Below are positions 53,331-64,000 of a DNA stretch of 64,000 nt, piece by piece. The stretch covers positions 24,980,120 through 25,044,119 of the forward strand of contig CM059568.1 in the NCBI GenBank assembly GCA_030386875.1, read 5' to 3'. Origin of the DNA: Morinoia aosen. Taxonomy: Eukaryota > Arthropoda > Malacostraca > Amphipoda > Talitridae. The notes beneath the pieces were generated by a model. That model was not told the DNA's origin. It was given only the letters and a program-made list of their open reading frames with translations, and did no database searches. The position numbers and the translations under genes are program-made. Positions within the stretch are counted from its first letter, which is position 1. Each line of letters begins with the position of its first letter.

Positions 53331-53641
53331 TCGTTTATAAATCTACATGTAGCCAGTGTAATGCTACATATTGTGGAGAGACCACTCGCCACTTAGTAAC
53401 GCGCATAGCAGAGCATAAGGGCATGTCCGTACGTACTGGTAGAGCTACCAACCAAACATTACATAGTAGTATCAGAGATCATGCACATTTAGCTGGTCAC
53501 CCAATCAATCAAAATAACTTTGAAATTATAGGGCACAGTAGTAGACCAGATATAAGATTATTAGAAAGCATCATCATTCATCAGATTAAACCAGCACTAA
53601 ACGCAACTGATTCATCTGTTCCTCTTCAAGTTCTTAATTAA
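53080..53641 (+). pseudogene. Penelope C-terminal part with GIY-YIG endonuclease (partial copy)
   Basis: Starts inside the linker and runs through VMKELKLLLSKYYPQLNTRI, the GIY-YIG-type motif TCSQCNATYCGETTRHLVTR, AEHKGMSVRTGRATNQTLHS, LLESIIIHQIKPALNATDSS to the stop at 53639. The 5' end is truncated. A head-to-tail partial copy preceding the full copy is common for PLEs. Confidence 0.82.
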
Positions 53642-53712
53642 GTTTTGTTCACTAACATGTGTGCTCTTATAATACCTGATGTAAAATTTATTTTTCTTTT
53701 CCGTTGCAGATA

Positions 53713-53742
53713 CTGATGATGAGTGTAGTAGTACTCGAAAGC
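53713..53742 (+). ncRNA. hammerhead ribozyme core (right arm)
   Basis: CTGATGA at 53713-53719, stem II GAGT (53721-53724) with ACTC (53733-53736), CGAAAGC to 53742. All invariant core bases present. Helix I and III pairing was not settled. Confidence 0.6.
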
Positions 53743-53774
53743 TTTACTTTCAAACAAAGATGAATTCTTGAAAG

Positions 53775-56052
53775 ATGTTTTTACCCTCCTTGATAATTCT
53801 GTTTTCATGTAGATTACGTTTCCCTAGAGATAAATCGATAAGTACTATTCTTAGGGAAAGATACGGCCAGGAGGGTCTCAAACTATTTCGCCTCTATGAA
53901 AATGTTGGCACTAAACTCCAGAAATGCTACAGAGACTTCGAATTTCTGGAAACCTGTCTCACCAATGACCTCACTCCGACGTTTCTACGCTTCAGGCTGT
54001 ACAACCGTGCCCTTCAAAACGGGCAAAGCTACCGTATCTACCAAAGGAAACTTCTAAGGAATGAAATAGATGCCAAGCTCAAACTTCGGACATCGTTACG
54101 CCAACAACTGGGAACTGCACGACAAGAACTAAAGCAATGTACATCGTGGCTGGATTTTAATCATTTTACGACCTTCGTGAATTCTAGTTTAGAAAAGAAA
54201 AATGTCATGTATGTTAGAACGCTCATTAGAAAATTATTCACTTTAGGCTTAGCTTCGCAGTACGATTCTCTTAAACCTGAACAAGTGATTTTTAACAGGT
54301 CTGATAAACTACTGACAGTTGATGGTAAAGATGCACTTAGCCTTGGTTTAAAATTTTGTTTTCCTCCTGCGAAACTGTGTTACTCGCGCGACATTTCCTT
54401 GCCTTTGAAAAATTATGTAATTCACTGAGGGATAATTCCATTTATCATATTAATACTGATTCTGTTAACCTTGTCCAGTCTACCATTAGAATTATTGCTT
54501 TCACCTCCTATTATACTTTTCGCAGTAATTTATCTGCTTTCCAACGCTCAATTATAAGAACTCTCAAAGCTCTGCGGAGTGATAAGAGCGTTATCGTTAC
54601 GAGACCAGACAAGGGGAAGGGTGTGGTAATTCTATCTCGTTACTCTTATTTGTGAAAAATGCAAACTATATTAGCAGATTCAACAAAATTTATCCGTTGT
54701 ACTGGTGACTTGAAGCAAACGTTGTTCAAAGTAGAAGATAAAGTGAATAGATTCATAGACATAATGTATTTTAAACGCATTATTTCTGACGAAGCTAGGA
54801 AGACCTTGAAGACTACCGGTAGTAAGTTTGGTATCATGTATGGCTTGCCCAAAGTTCACAAGAAAGACTTTCCTCTGAGACCAATTCTTTCCACAATTGG
54901 AACTGCAAACTACAATTTGTCTAAGTTTCTAGTAACTCTTTTAACACCGTTTTCGTTAAGCGCATTTACTATAAAGGACTCATTTTCATTCGTGCGCGAA
55001 ATTTGTTCAATGCCCAAGAAGAACTATATAATGTCTAGTTTTGATGTTGTGTCTCTCTTCACGAACATCCCGGTAGACGAGACTATTGAAATAGTATTGT
55101 CAAAATTATTTACTAACAAAGACGATTTTCATGGTTTCGACAGGCAGAGCTCCAACAAACTACTACAAATATGTATAAAAATTATCTTTTTTTATTTGAT
55201 GGAAACTTGTATTCGCAAAAAGATGGTGCTCCCATGGGAGGGTGCGTTTCACCGACTCTGGCTAATATTTTCCTCTCGCACTACGAACAACTGTGGTTGA
55301 ATGAGTGTCCTGATGTTTTTAAACCAGTATATTATAGGAGGTATGCCGACGATCCTTTTATTTTGTTTTGTGATGCCAGCCATTTTACTCTGTTTCTAAA
55401 CTACTTGAACAGCAAACATCCGTCTATAAAGTTTACCCATGAAAAAGAAACGGGAAATAAGCTCAACTTCTTGGATGTCTGCATTGAAAAGTGCGAAAAT
55501 TCCTTCAAAACAAGTGTTTATCACAAATTAACCAATACTGGTCTGGGAATGAAGTTTAATAGTGCAATAAATGTAAACTTTAATTAAAACCTTGTTTCTG
55601 GTCTTGTAAATAGAGCTTTTAAAATCTGTTCAACGTATGACGCTTTTTCAGCCCGACTTGAATTTTTGCGTTCTTATTTTCGCCGTAACTGTTTCCCGCT
55701 CTCTGTCGTGGAAAAAATTTTCCGTGCAACCATTGAATGTAACCGCAAGGATAAGATGCCAAATTATGATGTGCAGAAAAAAACTTTAAATATATCCGTT
55801 AACTATATGTCAAATGCATTAAGTCGCTATGTTATGAAAGAATTAAAATTACTACTGTCCAAATATTACCCACAGCTTAATCCAAGAATTATTTTTCGGA
55901 ATGGCTTCAGTGTTGGTGGTTTCTTCCGGTTTACTGACAGGATGCCTCAGTCTCTACAAAGTTGCGTCGATTATAAATATACATGTAGCCAGTGTAATGC
56001 TCCATATTGTGGAGAGACCTCTCGCCACTTAGTAACGCGCATAGCAGAGCAT
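53775..56052 (+). pseudogene. Penelope reverse transcriptase, right arm (PLE 3)
   Basis: N-terminus as in PLE 2 (RFPRDKSISTILRERYGQEG). Frame break near 54400 shared with PLE 2; private TGA at 54653-54655, frameshift near 55170 and TAA at 55585-55587. RT motifs SFDVVSLFTNIPVDETI, GAPMGGCVSPTLANIFLSHY; catalytic RRYADDPFILF keeps both Asp. As in PLE 2 the endonuclease runs into OTU sequence after RIAEHKE. PLE RT and GIY-YIG would act together in target-primed integration. Confidence 0.85.
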
Positions 56053-56617
56053 AAGGAAAACAAGAAATCCAAACAACTCTCGTTTGGTAATGCTGAAAGT
56101 CTGCCTAAATATGACTCAAGCCCCATTTACTCACTCGTCAGCACCACCATGGATGAATTAAAACGATCATTGAAAGTAAAGCTGCTTCCTACCAAAGCCG
56201 ATGGGCACTGCCTCCTTCATGCAGTAACTCACCAGCTTAAACACAATCGTCTTCAAATGGAATTACAATTCCTTAAAAGCAGCAATCAAAAATGAGAGCA
56301 CTACAAAAGAAAACAACTATGTCAATATCCTTGCCAAGAAAAGCGGTGATCTACCTAGGCTCATAAGTAAATACATTGACGAAAAACATTTTGCTCATGA
56401 TGCTGTGGACCTAATACCACATATCATATCAAAGATCACTGGTAGGAGAATTTTCATCTTCGTTGAGCAAGGCGGTGGTATTTGGAAAACAGTAGTCGAC
56501 CCCTCACCAGAAGTATCAAATAATAACCATTCGTTGATGCTTCATCGGGAAAATGATCACTACAGTACCCTTGTTGCACAAGACAAAAACAAGACTGATA
56601 TCACATCATCTTCATGA
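56049..56617 (+). pseudogene. OTU-like cysteine protease domain, right copy
   Basis: Begins in frame with PLE 3 (ENKKSKQLSFGNAESLPKYD), contains KADGHCLLHAVTHQL with the catalytic D-G-x-C, then a one-base frameshift near 56240. The next frame reads AIKNESTTKENNYVNILAKK, HIISKITGRRIFIFVEQGGG and ends SLMLHRENDHYSTLVAQ, where DHY is the catalytic His motif. OTU proteases cut ubiquitin chains or act as viral/transposon proteases. In this position it probably belonged to the LINE that follows as ORF1 or the start of its polyprotein. Confidence 0.65.
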
Positions 56618-56835
56618 CAAAATACTGTTGTCCAGTTGCATGGCAGTCTCTCAAACACACCTGATGCTAGACCTGACACTCTGGGCAACAATGATAAGAT
56701 CAACGAATCCTCGAAACAGTCCCAACCAAAAAATCACTTTGATACCATAAATAATCGCCATAAAATAAAAAAAACATCAAAATTAAACATACCTATGCTC
56801 GGAGCCTCATTAGCAAGCTGGATGACATTAGAGTA

Positions 56836-59501
56836 ATGTTGGTCACAGAAGACATTGACATTTTATGTGGTTCTGAGACATGGTTTGATTCGCGAACTCA
56901 AAGCTCCTTTTTCAATATTCTCGATTACGTGCTGTACCGCCATGACGGCGTTAAAAGTAGCAAAGGTAGTAGATCTTGTATTTTCGTTAAGGAAATTTAT
57001 CTGTCGTCTTTACTTTTAACAAATGAAGTGTGCGAGGGCATAGAAATGGTTTGGTTGAAAGTGCAATAGAGTTCCTTGAGAAAATTTTCAAAGAAATTTT
57101 AGCTACAAAAAAGCCATTCTTTGCATTCGGGGATTTTAATATTGACCTAACGGATGAAACAAATCAGCTAAGCAGACTGTTGTACAAATTAAACCTTTCA
57201 CAAATGGTTAAAGAACCGACTCGCGTTACAAGAGTATCTAAGACTCTCCTCGATCTGGCGATTACAAACAAACCTACGGCAATACTTAATACAGTTATAT
57301 CACCCTCTGTCGCCAATCACCACTCTGTAGAATGTAAAATTAATGTTGCAAAGGAAAGACAAAACTATCGTTTCATGACTTACCGCCTAAAAAGTCAATA
57401 TTCACCGGAACTGTTTAATAAAAAATCCTAAACAGGTTCACGAAATTTCGGAGTATGATACAATCTGACGATGTGGACATTCAATTTCAATCTTCAACGA
57501 GAACTTCACAGCAGCTCTCAATGAATGCGCTCCTTATATAACCAAAAAAACTAAACCAAAACGCACTCTCTGGATTACCAGCGAAATTAAAGACCTAAGC
57601 AGAATAGAGAAAGTTTCCTTGCTAGAGTATAAAGAAAACAGGTCAAACATTTCTTTATACAAGAGATATAAAGAACTTGGAAAGATTCTTCGGAAGAAAA
57701 TCACGCAAGCAAAACAAACTCACTCCACCAAGAACTATTCATGGCAAAAAATTAATCCAAAACGTACATGGGAGATCATTAGTGAGGTGGCTCAATATAA
57801 AAACTTAGAGCGCAAAAGCGATTTTGAAAATCCTTTGGAAAAAGCCACTGAGTGCAACACATTCTTTTCAAAAGTAGGTGCCCAAGTCTTCGAGGAAGTA
57901 AGTAGAACCCGTCAAAGGAAACTGACAGTTGAAAGTTCATGCCCTACTGCACTTTAAAAGGCTAGTGAGCTGTGGGAGTCACGTCCTGTCGATTTACCAG
58001 AGTTACAAACTATTTTATACTCATTGAAAAACACAAAAGCAGTCGGACTTGATGGAAACAGCCTCCATTACATAAAAGACAGTTTTCTAGTCACAACACA
58101 TCAATAGCAACTAATAAGTTTCTAAAATAGTGCAAACACTCGATAATAAGACCGTTGCATGAAACTTGTGACATAAATACAGCGTCAAATTACAGGCCCA
58201 TTAGCCTTTCACCTGTCCCGTCCAAACTATTAGGAAAAGTAGTAACGAATCAACTGTCATCTCACCTGGACGAGTCAAATTTGCTTCATCGAAATCAATA
58301 TGCCTATAGGAAGAACACTAGCACTCGAGACGCTATGCTTAACATCGCTGAAAAAATATACAACGATATCGATCAAAAAAATATAACACTTTTGCTGCTA
58401 CTCGATCTTTCTAAAGCATTCGACAGCGTCGAACATGATCAACTCGTGCGAAAAATACTGAACTTAGGAGTGGATACGCAGTTGTTTAAAAGTTACCTAT
58501 CAAATCGATCACATGCAGTCCTCTTAGATAACAAGTTGTCCCCATTCCTTCAAAACAGCTTTGGTGTCCCTCAAAGGTCAATTCTGGGCCCGCTATTGTT
58601 TCCAATTTTCATCACCAATTTCCCTCCAATGCCTCTAACACAGGAATCTCCATGCACGCCGATGGTGTTCAAATTGCAATGACAAGCTCTGTAGCAGAAA
58701 TACATCAGACGAAAATGGGAGCTGAAGCTCTATTGATCAGCCTCAAAACATGGTATGACCAAAACGGTCTCAAGCTAAACGCGAGTAAAACACAATTCAT
58801 TATTTTTGGGTCAAACCATTCAATAAACAACATTCGAAATCTAGATCTAACTCTTACAGTTGGGAATGACGAAATTCACCCATCAGAAAAAGTAAAAAAT
58901 TTAGGTATATGGCTCGATAGAAACATGTCCTTCACATCCCACGTTTACAAAAACTAGAGCACAATTCAAGGGACTTTATTCGTTTTAAATCGTATGAAAA
59001 GTATGCTTGACGAAAAAACCTAGATTGTTGGCCGTTCAATCTTTGGCCTTATTACGTATTGACTACTGTAGCCTGGTCTGGGGAGATATATCGAAAAAAC
59101 TTCAGAAAGACCTACAAAAATGCATGAATTTTGCAGCAAAGATTGTATGCAAAGGTAAATTCAAAAAGAATGACCACGTAACACCTCTCCTGAATAAACT
59201 TGACTGGGCTCCGATTTGGCAAAGGTTTCTGGCGCACAAAGCCCAATACGTTTTCTCCTCTTTATATATTCCTCAAACCAATGCTGAAATCGTTGAATTT
59301 CACTCCCCTACCCTCACCAACCAAAAGCCGAACAGGAGATGTGATGTCTCAATCAAATACCGTTCATCTAACATCGGGCTGAAAGCTCAGTCAGTATCAG
59401 GCGCCTTACTGTGGAACAGACTCCCCCAGAGCATCAAAACCCCTCAAACACTGAGAGAATTCGAAACTAAATTGGCTCTCTATCTTGCGTCAACACAATA
59501 A
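56836..59501 (+). pseudogene. LINE (CR1/Jockey-like) endonuclease and reverse transcriptase
   Basis: Apurinic-type endonuclease: DIDILCGSETWFDSRTQSSF, then a break at 57069 with roughly 60 residues missing, then FFAFGDFNIDLTDE (G-D-F-N) and SPSVANHHSVEC. RT: SNYRPISLSPVPSKLLGKVV, LLDLSKAFDSVEHDQL, FGVPQRSILGPLLF. The catalytic A/F-x-DD reads MHADGVQIAM, the second Asp being Gly, and lies after a frameshift near 58650. The C-terminus includes LLRIDYCSLVWGD and ends NRLPQSIKTPQTLREFETKL. At least five lesions. Clade by motif only. Confidence 0.82.
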
Positions 59502-60204
59502 GTGTGAACTGCAGTAAGTGCTGGAAAAGGTGTCGGGAACTTTTATTCCTGGTTATCTTCTCTCTCGCTACATTATACAACAATCGAGACAGATTTATAA
59601 CATGCACATGCACTATGACTGCCACTACACGAGTATTAAGTACATGTATGTACGCACATTTAGCGTACGTATATGCATATATGTGTGAAAATGTGGTCCC
59701 TTACACTTTTACACCATACAGTGTCGTCCCTTACTCTTTTCTAGTATGCTTCGGCCACACCATTTTAGGTTGTTTTGACTTTCTCGTTTTGCCCTAGCAA
59801 TGTTGATAATGTTACGGTTTGCATTGCACATCGATCCTTTTCATCTATTCAGAATCCGGTGAACTTTTCTGTGCCAAAGCTAGTAGCATACGAAATTTAA
59901 TTGTTTTTTTCCTGTTATTGTAAAATCTTTTATTTTATCCGTACCAGGTATTTTAGCTTACTAGTTGGTACAAATCACTGTAAAATTGCCTCTAATATCA
60001 ACCTCGCAGTCTAGGATGCAAATTAATTTGGATCTACCCGTTCTACTTTCAACCTTAATCCCTCAATCCACAAGTTCCAACGTTCGTAAGCTCAAATTTC
60101 AATTTGGAAATGCACCAACTAGAGTGTTTTTAGAAACGCATCACATGCAAGATGTTTTCTTGACCACTTGAAATAAAATCCAGTGTTGAAATCAGACTAA
60201 CACA

Positions 60205-60400
60205 ACGGAGGGAATGCATTTTTCTACGTACTTTTCTCCCAATTATTTGTTTCAAAACTTAACCGATATAAATATTACGATCCTCACGTATTTGATATCA
60301 ACACAATGGAGGGAATGCATTATCTTCGTACTTTTCTCCCTACCATTTGTTTCAAAATTAACCCTCAAATATTACGATCATCATGTACTCGATATCAAGT
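60205..60400 (+). repeat. two-unit tandem repeat (~95 bp)
   Basis: Units start at GGAGGGAATGCAT (near 60206 and 60309); both contain TACTTTTCTCCC and ATTTGTTTCAAAA with small differences. Confidence 0.6.
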
Positions 60401-61499
60401 CATGGTCTTAATTTTAAGTATTCGAATGTACTTTTCGCTCATATTTAAGCATTCTAAACCTGAGACGTAGTTCATTGGCAATGGCTTACTTTCCTGCGCT
60501 CGTGTGTGCATTGGTGTTCCAGCTATGTAAAAAATATTATGGACTCGTGATCCAATAACGCACACATTAACAAGAGTATTATCAGCTTGTGTCACAGGGA
60601 TTTTTTGTTCATAGTGACTCACATTTCAGTTTGCAGTTCCAAACCCAAATTAATTACCGCAAAGAAAGAGGATGGTAAATGTGAGGATATTTTAGTAACT
60701 ACTTTCTCTACTTCCGTCTTATTGAAACATTTGTAAAGGGCCTCGGATTCGACGAATGTCATAACTTTAAATTTTAATCTTCTTATTCTAGTCTCAAATT
60801 GCTGTCGTGCGCTTTGTGTGGTAAACTCTTCTTACCTTTTATTTTGGTGAATACACTACGACAACACTAATTTTAAATAGTTAACTTATATACGGTCCCA
60901 CCTATGTTGAAAATATTACAGCTAGCAATGTAAAACAAATTCCTTTCATGTCTTTGACCCCGATGAACTCTTTGCGCCAGTACTATTAGTTTAAGTAAAA
61001 AATATCATAATCATCTTCTGTTTTTTTATAGCGAATATTATCGTTGGGACACCTTACATAGGGATGAAGGACCGGATGTGGGTTTTCACCGGATGTAGGG
61101 TATAAACATATGTGAGGCATAACCAAATGTAGAGGCATGACCGGATGCGGGGCATCACCGGAAGAGAGAGTGAAGTGGTGCCGGATGGGCGAAAGAAATT
61201 TTTGGATTTTGGAGTTGATAATTTATTAGAAAAATACTAAGCCCCATTTCCATTTCCGGGCACCACAGATGAAATACTACTAATTGTGGGAAAACAACCT
61301 TCATTCCGCTACATTGAACCAACAGTTCTGATGCTAATTTAAGTTGACAGGAATAAGAAGATCAATATTAGAATGACTTAGCAAATGTAAAATAAAATAA
61401 ATTCTTACTCTCTAGCAAAAATTTCAGGAAATGAAACATAGAAACTGAAACTCAGCGCCGCACCCCAAACACAAATGATCCTTTTATACATACTATTGT

Positions 61500-61660
61500 T
61501 TATTTTTATTACCTTGTGCATCTCTCTAAACCCTGTGTCGACAATTATCATGTGTATTACGATAGCCATGTATAAATAGCAATTAAGGATCTAAATCATT
61601 TGTTTCAACACTTAACATGGGTATAACGGTATCCATGTATAAATAGCAATCAAGGGTCTC
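61500..61660 (+). repeat. two-unit tandem repeat (~75 bp)
   Basis: CCATGTATAAATAGCAATTA and CCATGTATAAATAGCAATCA lie about 66 bases apart with similar flanks; degenerate. Confidence 0.45.
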
Positions 61661-61974
61661 AATGCAAATGTATTTGAATGCATTTTTAGCTTTTATCTCA
61701 ATACTTGTTCGCACTAATGAAAGTGTTTTTCAAATGAGCGTCGCGAGGATTGTGCTCTCTAAGTTCAAAATCATATTAGGGAAGGAAAGGAACTCATTTT
61801 TGTTGTACTTTTCTGTCAATCATTTTTGTCTCAACTTTCTACATGAGTATTTCGATACCAATGTAATTTAATCAGTTGAGGATGTTAATGTTAAGGTGTT
61901 TTAAAAACCAATTTATCGACATTTCATGTTTGTACTTTATTGGAAAATAAATGTTTTTCTTTTTTTTTTTCTTT

Positions 61975-62121
61975 TTCTTGAGGCAGCCCGAAGTATGGGG
62001 TCCGAAGTCCTCGTCGAGCTGCGGCGCAGAGTGGCCGGCCTCCAGGTGCCTCTGGTACTCCACCAGCGGAGACTTGGTCATCCAGAAGCTTGCGTCGGCA
62101 CCGCACACCGGGCACGGGAGA
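61975..62121 (-). pseudogene. RING-finger gene fragment C, exon 3
   Basis: Acceptor TTGTTGCAG precedes 62121. Reads PCPVCGADASFWMTK and VEYQRHLEAGHSAPQL as in copy A exon 3, but the C-terminus after SGCLK runs into an A-rich tract (about 61950-61980) in place of YLFGLY-stop. The first Cys codon of the exon is Leu (not one of the RING pair C-P-V-C). Confidence 0.7.
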
Positions 62122-63040
62122 CTGCAACAAGAAGCATTGCGAAGTTATTATTTAAAATCACTTTGGGGAGGCTGGATTTGAAAGCCGAATGGTATAGATA
62201 TCTATAAATACATGAGTCTCACAAAACTCTAGTTCAACCAAAAGTAATTTCATAACTTTTCATGAGTTTATGTGCTGCGTTGCATTGTTTCTGTATGAAT
62301 CTTGCCTAAATTAATTGAGTACACATATCAAACAGTAATAATTTGACAAATTTTTTCAACTCATCCTGGGTAGATTTGATTTTTATACTCAAGATAACTG
62401 CTGTGTTTTGTTAGATGAAGTTTGGATAAAAAGCTCATGTGACGAATACCCAAAGACCATTACAAAATGAATGTTACTGCTGTGTTTATCGAAAAGTATG
62501 GGAGAGGTAGACACCATGCACCGATAAATATGAACATTGAAACTATTTAAGTTGGACACCAAAACAAAAAACTTATATATAAGAAATAACCTAGGTATTA
62601 TATCACTCAGTGAAATTCAAGAACTAAATTAATCTGCAATAAAATATCATATGAGGCGCTCAAACCAAGAACATTCAATCATTTCGTATGCCCTCATTTT
62701 TTATGCTTATCATCAATGAAAATATTTGCCTTTATATATTCCATAATTTATGAATTTTAAATCAGTGTGCACTTAAAATAACGCTCAATGTTCTTTAGGA
62801 CTGATCCAAACTAGTGTGTTTGTACAAGTCTGATATCAAATTTCATACGCAATGAAAAAATTAACAGAAATATTTTTCAATGAACAAAAATTATCGTGAA
62901 CCCTCTAAAAAACCGACAAAACTATATAAAATAAAATCTACCATAGTCGTTGATTGCATCAATAAGAAATGGTTGCATGGAACACCCGGTTCCTAAATTC
63001 CCTGCGGAAGTCAACACTAAAATAATAAACGTTAGCAAAT
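62122..63040 (-). other. RING-finger gene fragment C, intron 2
   Basis: Collinear with intron 2 of copy A; stops matching near 63040, right at the position of the exon 2 donor. Upstream exons are absent. Confidence 0.65.
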
Positions 63041-63574
63041 TGATCTCGATCGATGCTGAGGAGGAAAGAGACAGAAATAGGGTAGAATTTGGCACAGAGT
63101 GTGCCAGATTAGAAAAGAATTGAAAAGGAAATGGATAGTAGGAGATAAAGGACACAACTCGCGTGCATGACTAGATTGATTTAATTCTGTTCATAATGAG
63201 TGTTTTTGTATATTGAAAAAAATACCTATCAAGGCTATGTGTTGTGCTACGGGGTTGTGCAGTGTTTGGAGGGTTAGTACTGTTTGGTGTTACCGACTGT
63301 AAATACGCTGCCGGTATGTCTGTTATATTGTGTGTTGCGTTGTTGAATTGTAATGATTTAAAATGGTTTTTTATTGAGGGGAGGAGGTTTTGGGTCCCAG
63401 CTGCCCGCCCTTCCTAATATGTGGAGACCAGGCCTACCCGCGCTGGTTCCCCAAGAAAAATATTTTGAAAAAAAGTGTTAAATAGTTATGTTGAACATCT
63501 TAGGCCTGGTCTCAAGTAAATATTGGGGTAGGAGGTGGTCCCAGTGCTAGGAGCCTTGAGCTCCTGAACTACGC
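63041..63574 (-). other. spacer / probable LINE 3' UTR
   Basis: No gene. Contains a 12-base inverted repeat (GAGACCAGGCCT near 63425 and AGGCCTGGTCTC near 63502). Confidence 0.35.
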
Positions 63575-64000
63575 GTCAGGTCTGTCATAGTAACCTGGAA
63601 TGATAATTTCGTACAGCTCGGGAAAATTATCTTGTATGTGTTTCCAGGTTTTGTTTGCTTGATTATGTAACACTGTATTGATGGGTTGGAGACTGCTTTG
63701 CTGATGTAGTGCTTGTGAAGTTATTCTATCTGATCGAGAGGAATTTGTGATGAAACGGGTTGCGGTATTTTGAACTCTGTTGTTTTCTGAGTGAGTTAGT
63801 AGACAATGTGTGTAACGGGATGGCCGGGTATAATAGTGCTGATCTAACATATGCTAAGTAGAGTTTTCTTTTAATCTTGACGTTCAACTGTCTAAATCTG
63901 AAAAGTTTGGTCAGGTTTGCTCGTGCTATTGTCATTCTTTTTCCCACCTGCGATGTGTAGCCTCTTATTGAGAAGTTCAAACCAAGAACTTTGCCTTTGT
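63575..64000 (-). pseudogene. LINE reverse transcriptase C-terminal fragment, cut by window edge
   Basis: Minus strand from the window end: GLNFSIRGYTSQVGKRMTIA then NVKIKRKLYLAYVRSALLYP, a frameshift near 63790, then VQNTATRFITNSSRSDRIT and TVLHNQANKTWKHIQDNFPE. This is the post-catalytic 'thumb' and tail pattern of Jockey/CR1-type RTs (KRKLYLAYVRSALLYPAIPL ... QNTATRF). It differs from the LINE at 57-59 kb. The catalytic part is beyond 64000. Confidence 0.65.

Larger units (their letters stand above)
53331..56392 (+). repeat. right arm of the Penelope palindrome
   Basis: Mirror of 50018-53077 with scattered substitutions. Beyond 56392 only the right side continues into the LINE. Confidence 0.85.
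59502..61979 (+). other. noncoding region with short repeats after the LINE
   Basis: No supported gene. First several hundred bases are probably LINE 3' UTR. 60205-60400 holds two tandem units of about 95 bases (GGAGGGAATGCAT ... TACTTTTCTCCC). About 61080-61180 repeats ACCGGATG five times. About 61510-61650 holds two units with CCATGTATAAATAGCAAT. Confidence 0.4.

Noticed and set aside
63569-63850. Independent small gene on the minus strand
   Set aside because: It is the frameshifted tail of the LINE RT fragment that continues past the window end.

Overview
This window looks like repeat-dense DNA from an animal nuclear genome, most likely an arthropod, though the host is not identified. Evidence: spliceosomal introns with GT..AG ends, an almost complete BEL/Pao retrotransposon (a family known only from animals), Ty3-like LTR elements, Penelope-like elements (PLEs), a hAT DNA transposon with introns, and LINE reverse transcriptases. 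Almost every recognisable coding stretch belongs to a mobile element or to a broken, duplicated host-like RING-finger gene. No tRNA, rRNA or operon was seen.

Layout. 1-2.5 kb: 5' end of a Ty3-like element on the minus strand (gag plus a small ORF upstream). 2.8-4.9 kb: plus-strand relative of that small ORF, a small membrane-anchored ORF and a possible LTR promoter. 5.0-10.8 kb: hAT element with six recognisable transposase exons, containing a nested PLE fragment. 10.8-12.3 kb: AT-rich DNA with a long hairpin. 12.3-17.9 kb: RING gene copy A (three exons, one frameshift) with an inverted piece of its own first intron in front. 19.1-26 kb: Ty3-like copy 2 (minus). 26-29 kb: foldback DNA with a TTAA-flanked nonautonomous element. 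29.0-37.9 kb: BEL/Pao element with long LTRs full of 17-bp repeats. 38.1-43.4 kb: RING gene copy B (minus, exons 1-2) with a second TTAA element. 44.1-50.0 kb: inverted copy of the 22-38 kb segment, carrying Ty3-like copy 3 (plus). 50.0-56.4 kb: two PLEs in a palindrome with about 3-kb arms, each joined in frame to an OTU-like protease fragment. 56-59.5 kb: a decayed LINE. 59.5-62 kb: noncoding DNA with short repeats. 62.0-63.0 kb: RING gene fragment C (exon 3 and intron 2). 63.6-64 kb: another LINE RT tail.

The history can be partly read. Two Ty3-like copies and their flank form a large inverted repeat (about 22134-38146 against 44094-49989). After the copies formed, a TTAA element and the BEL element inserted into the left one only, so the right arm shows both empty sites. 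The most unusual items are (i) a small protein family encoded upstream of gag at three Ty3-like loci, plus a fourth free-standing relative, (ii) a canonical -1 frameshift heptamer at the inferred gag/pol boundary in both copies, and (iii) the PLE-OTU fusion present in both palindrome arms. All pol genes carry stops, frameshifts or altered catalytic residues, so no element here looks autonomous as it stands.
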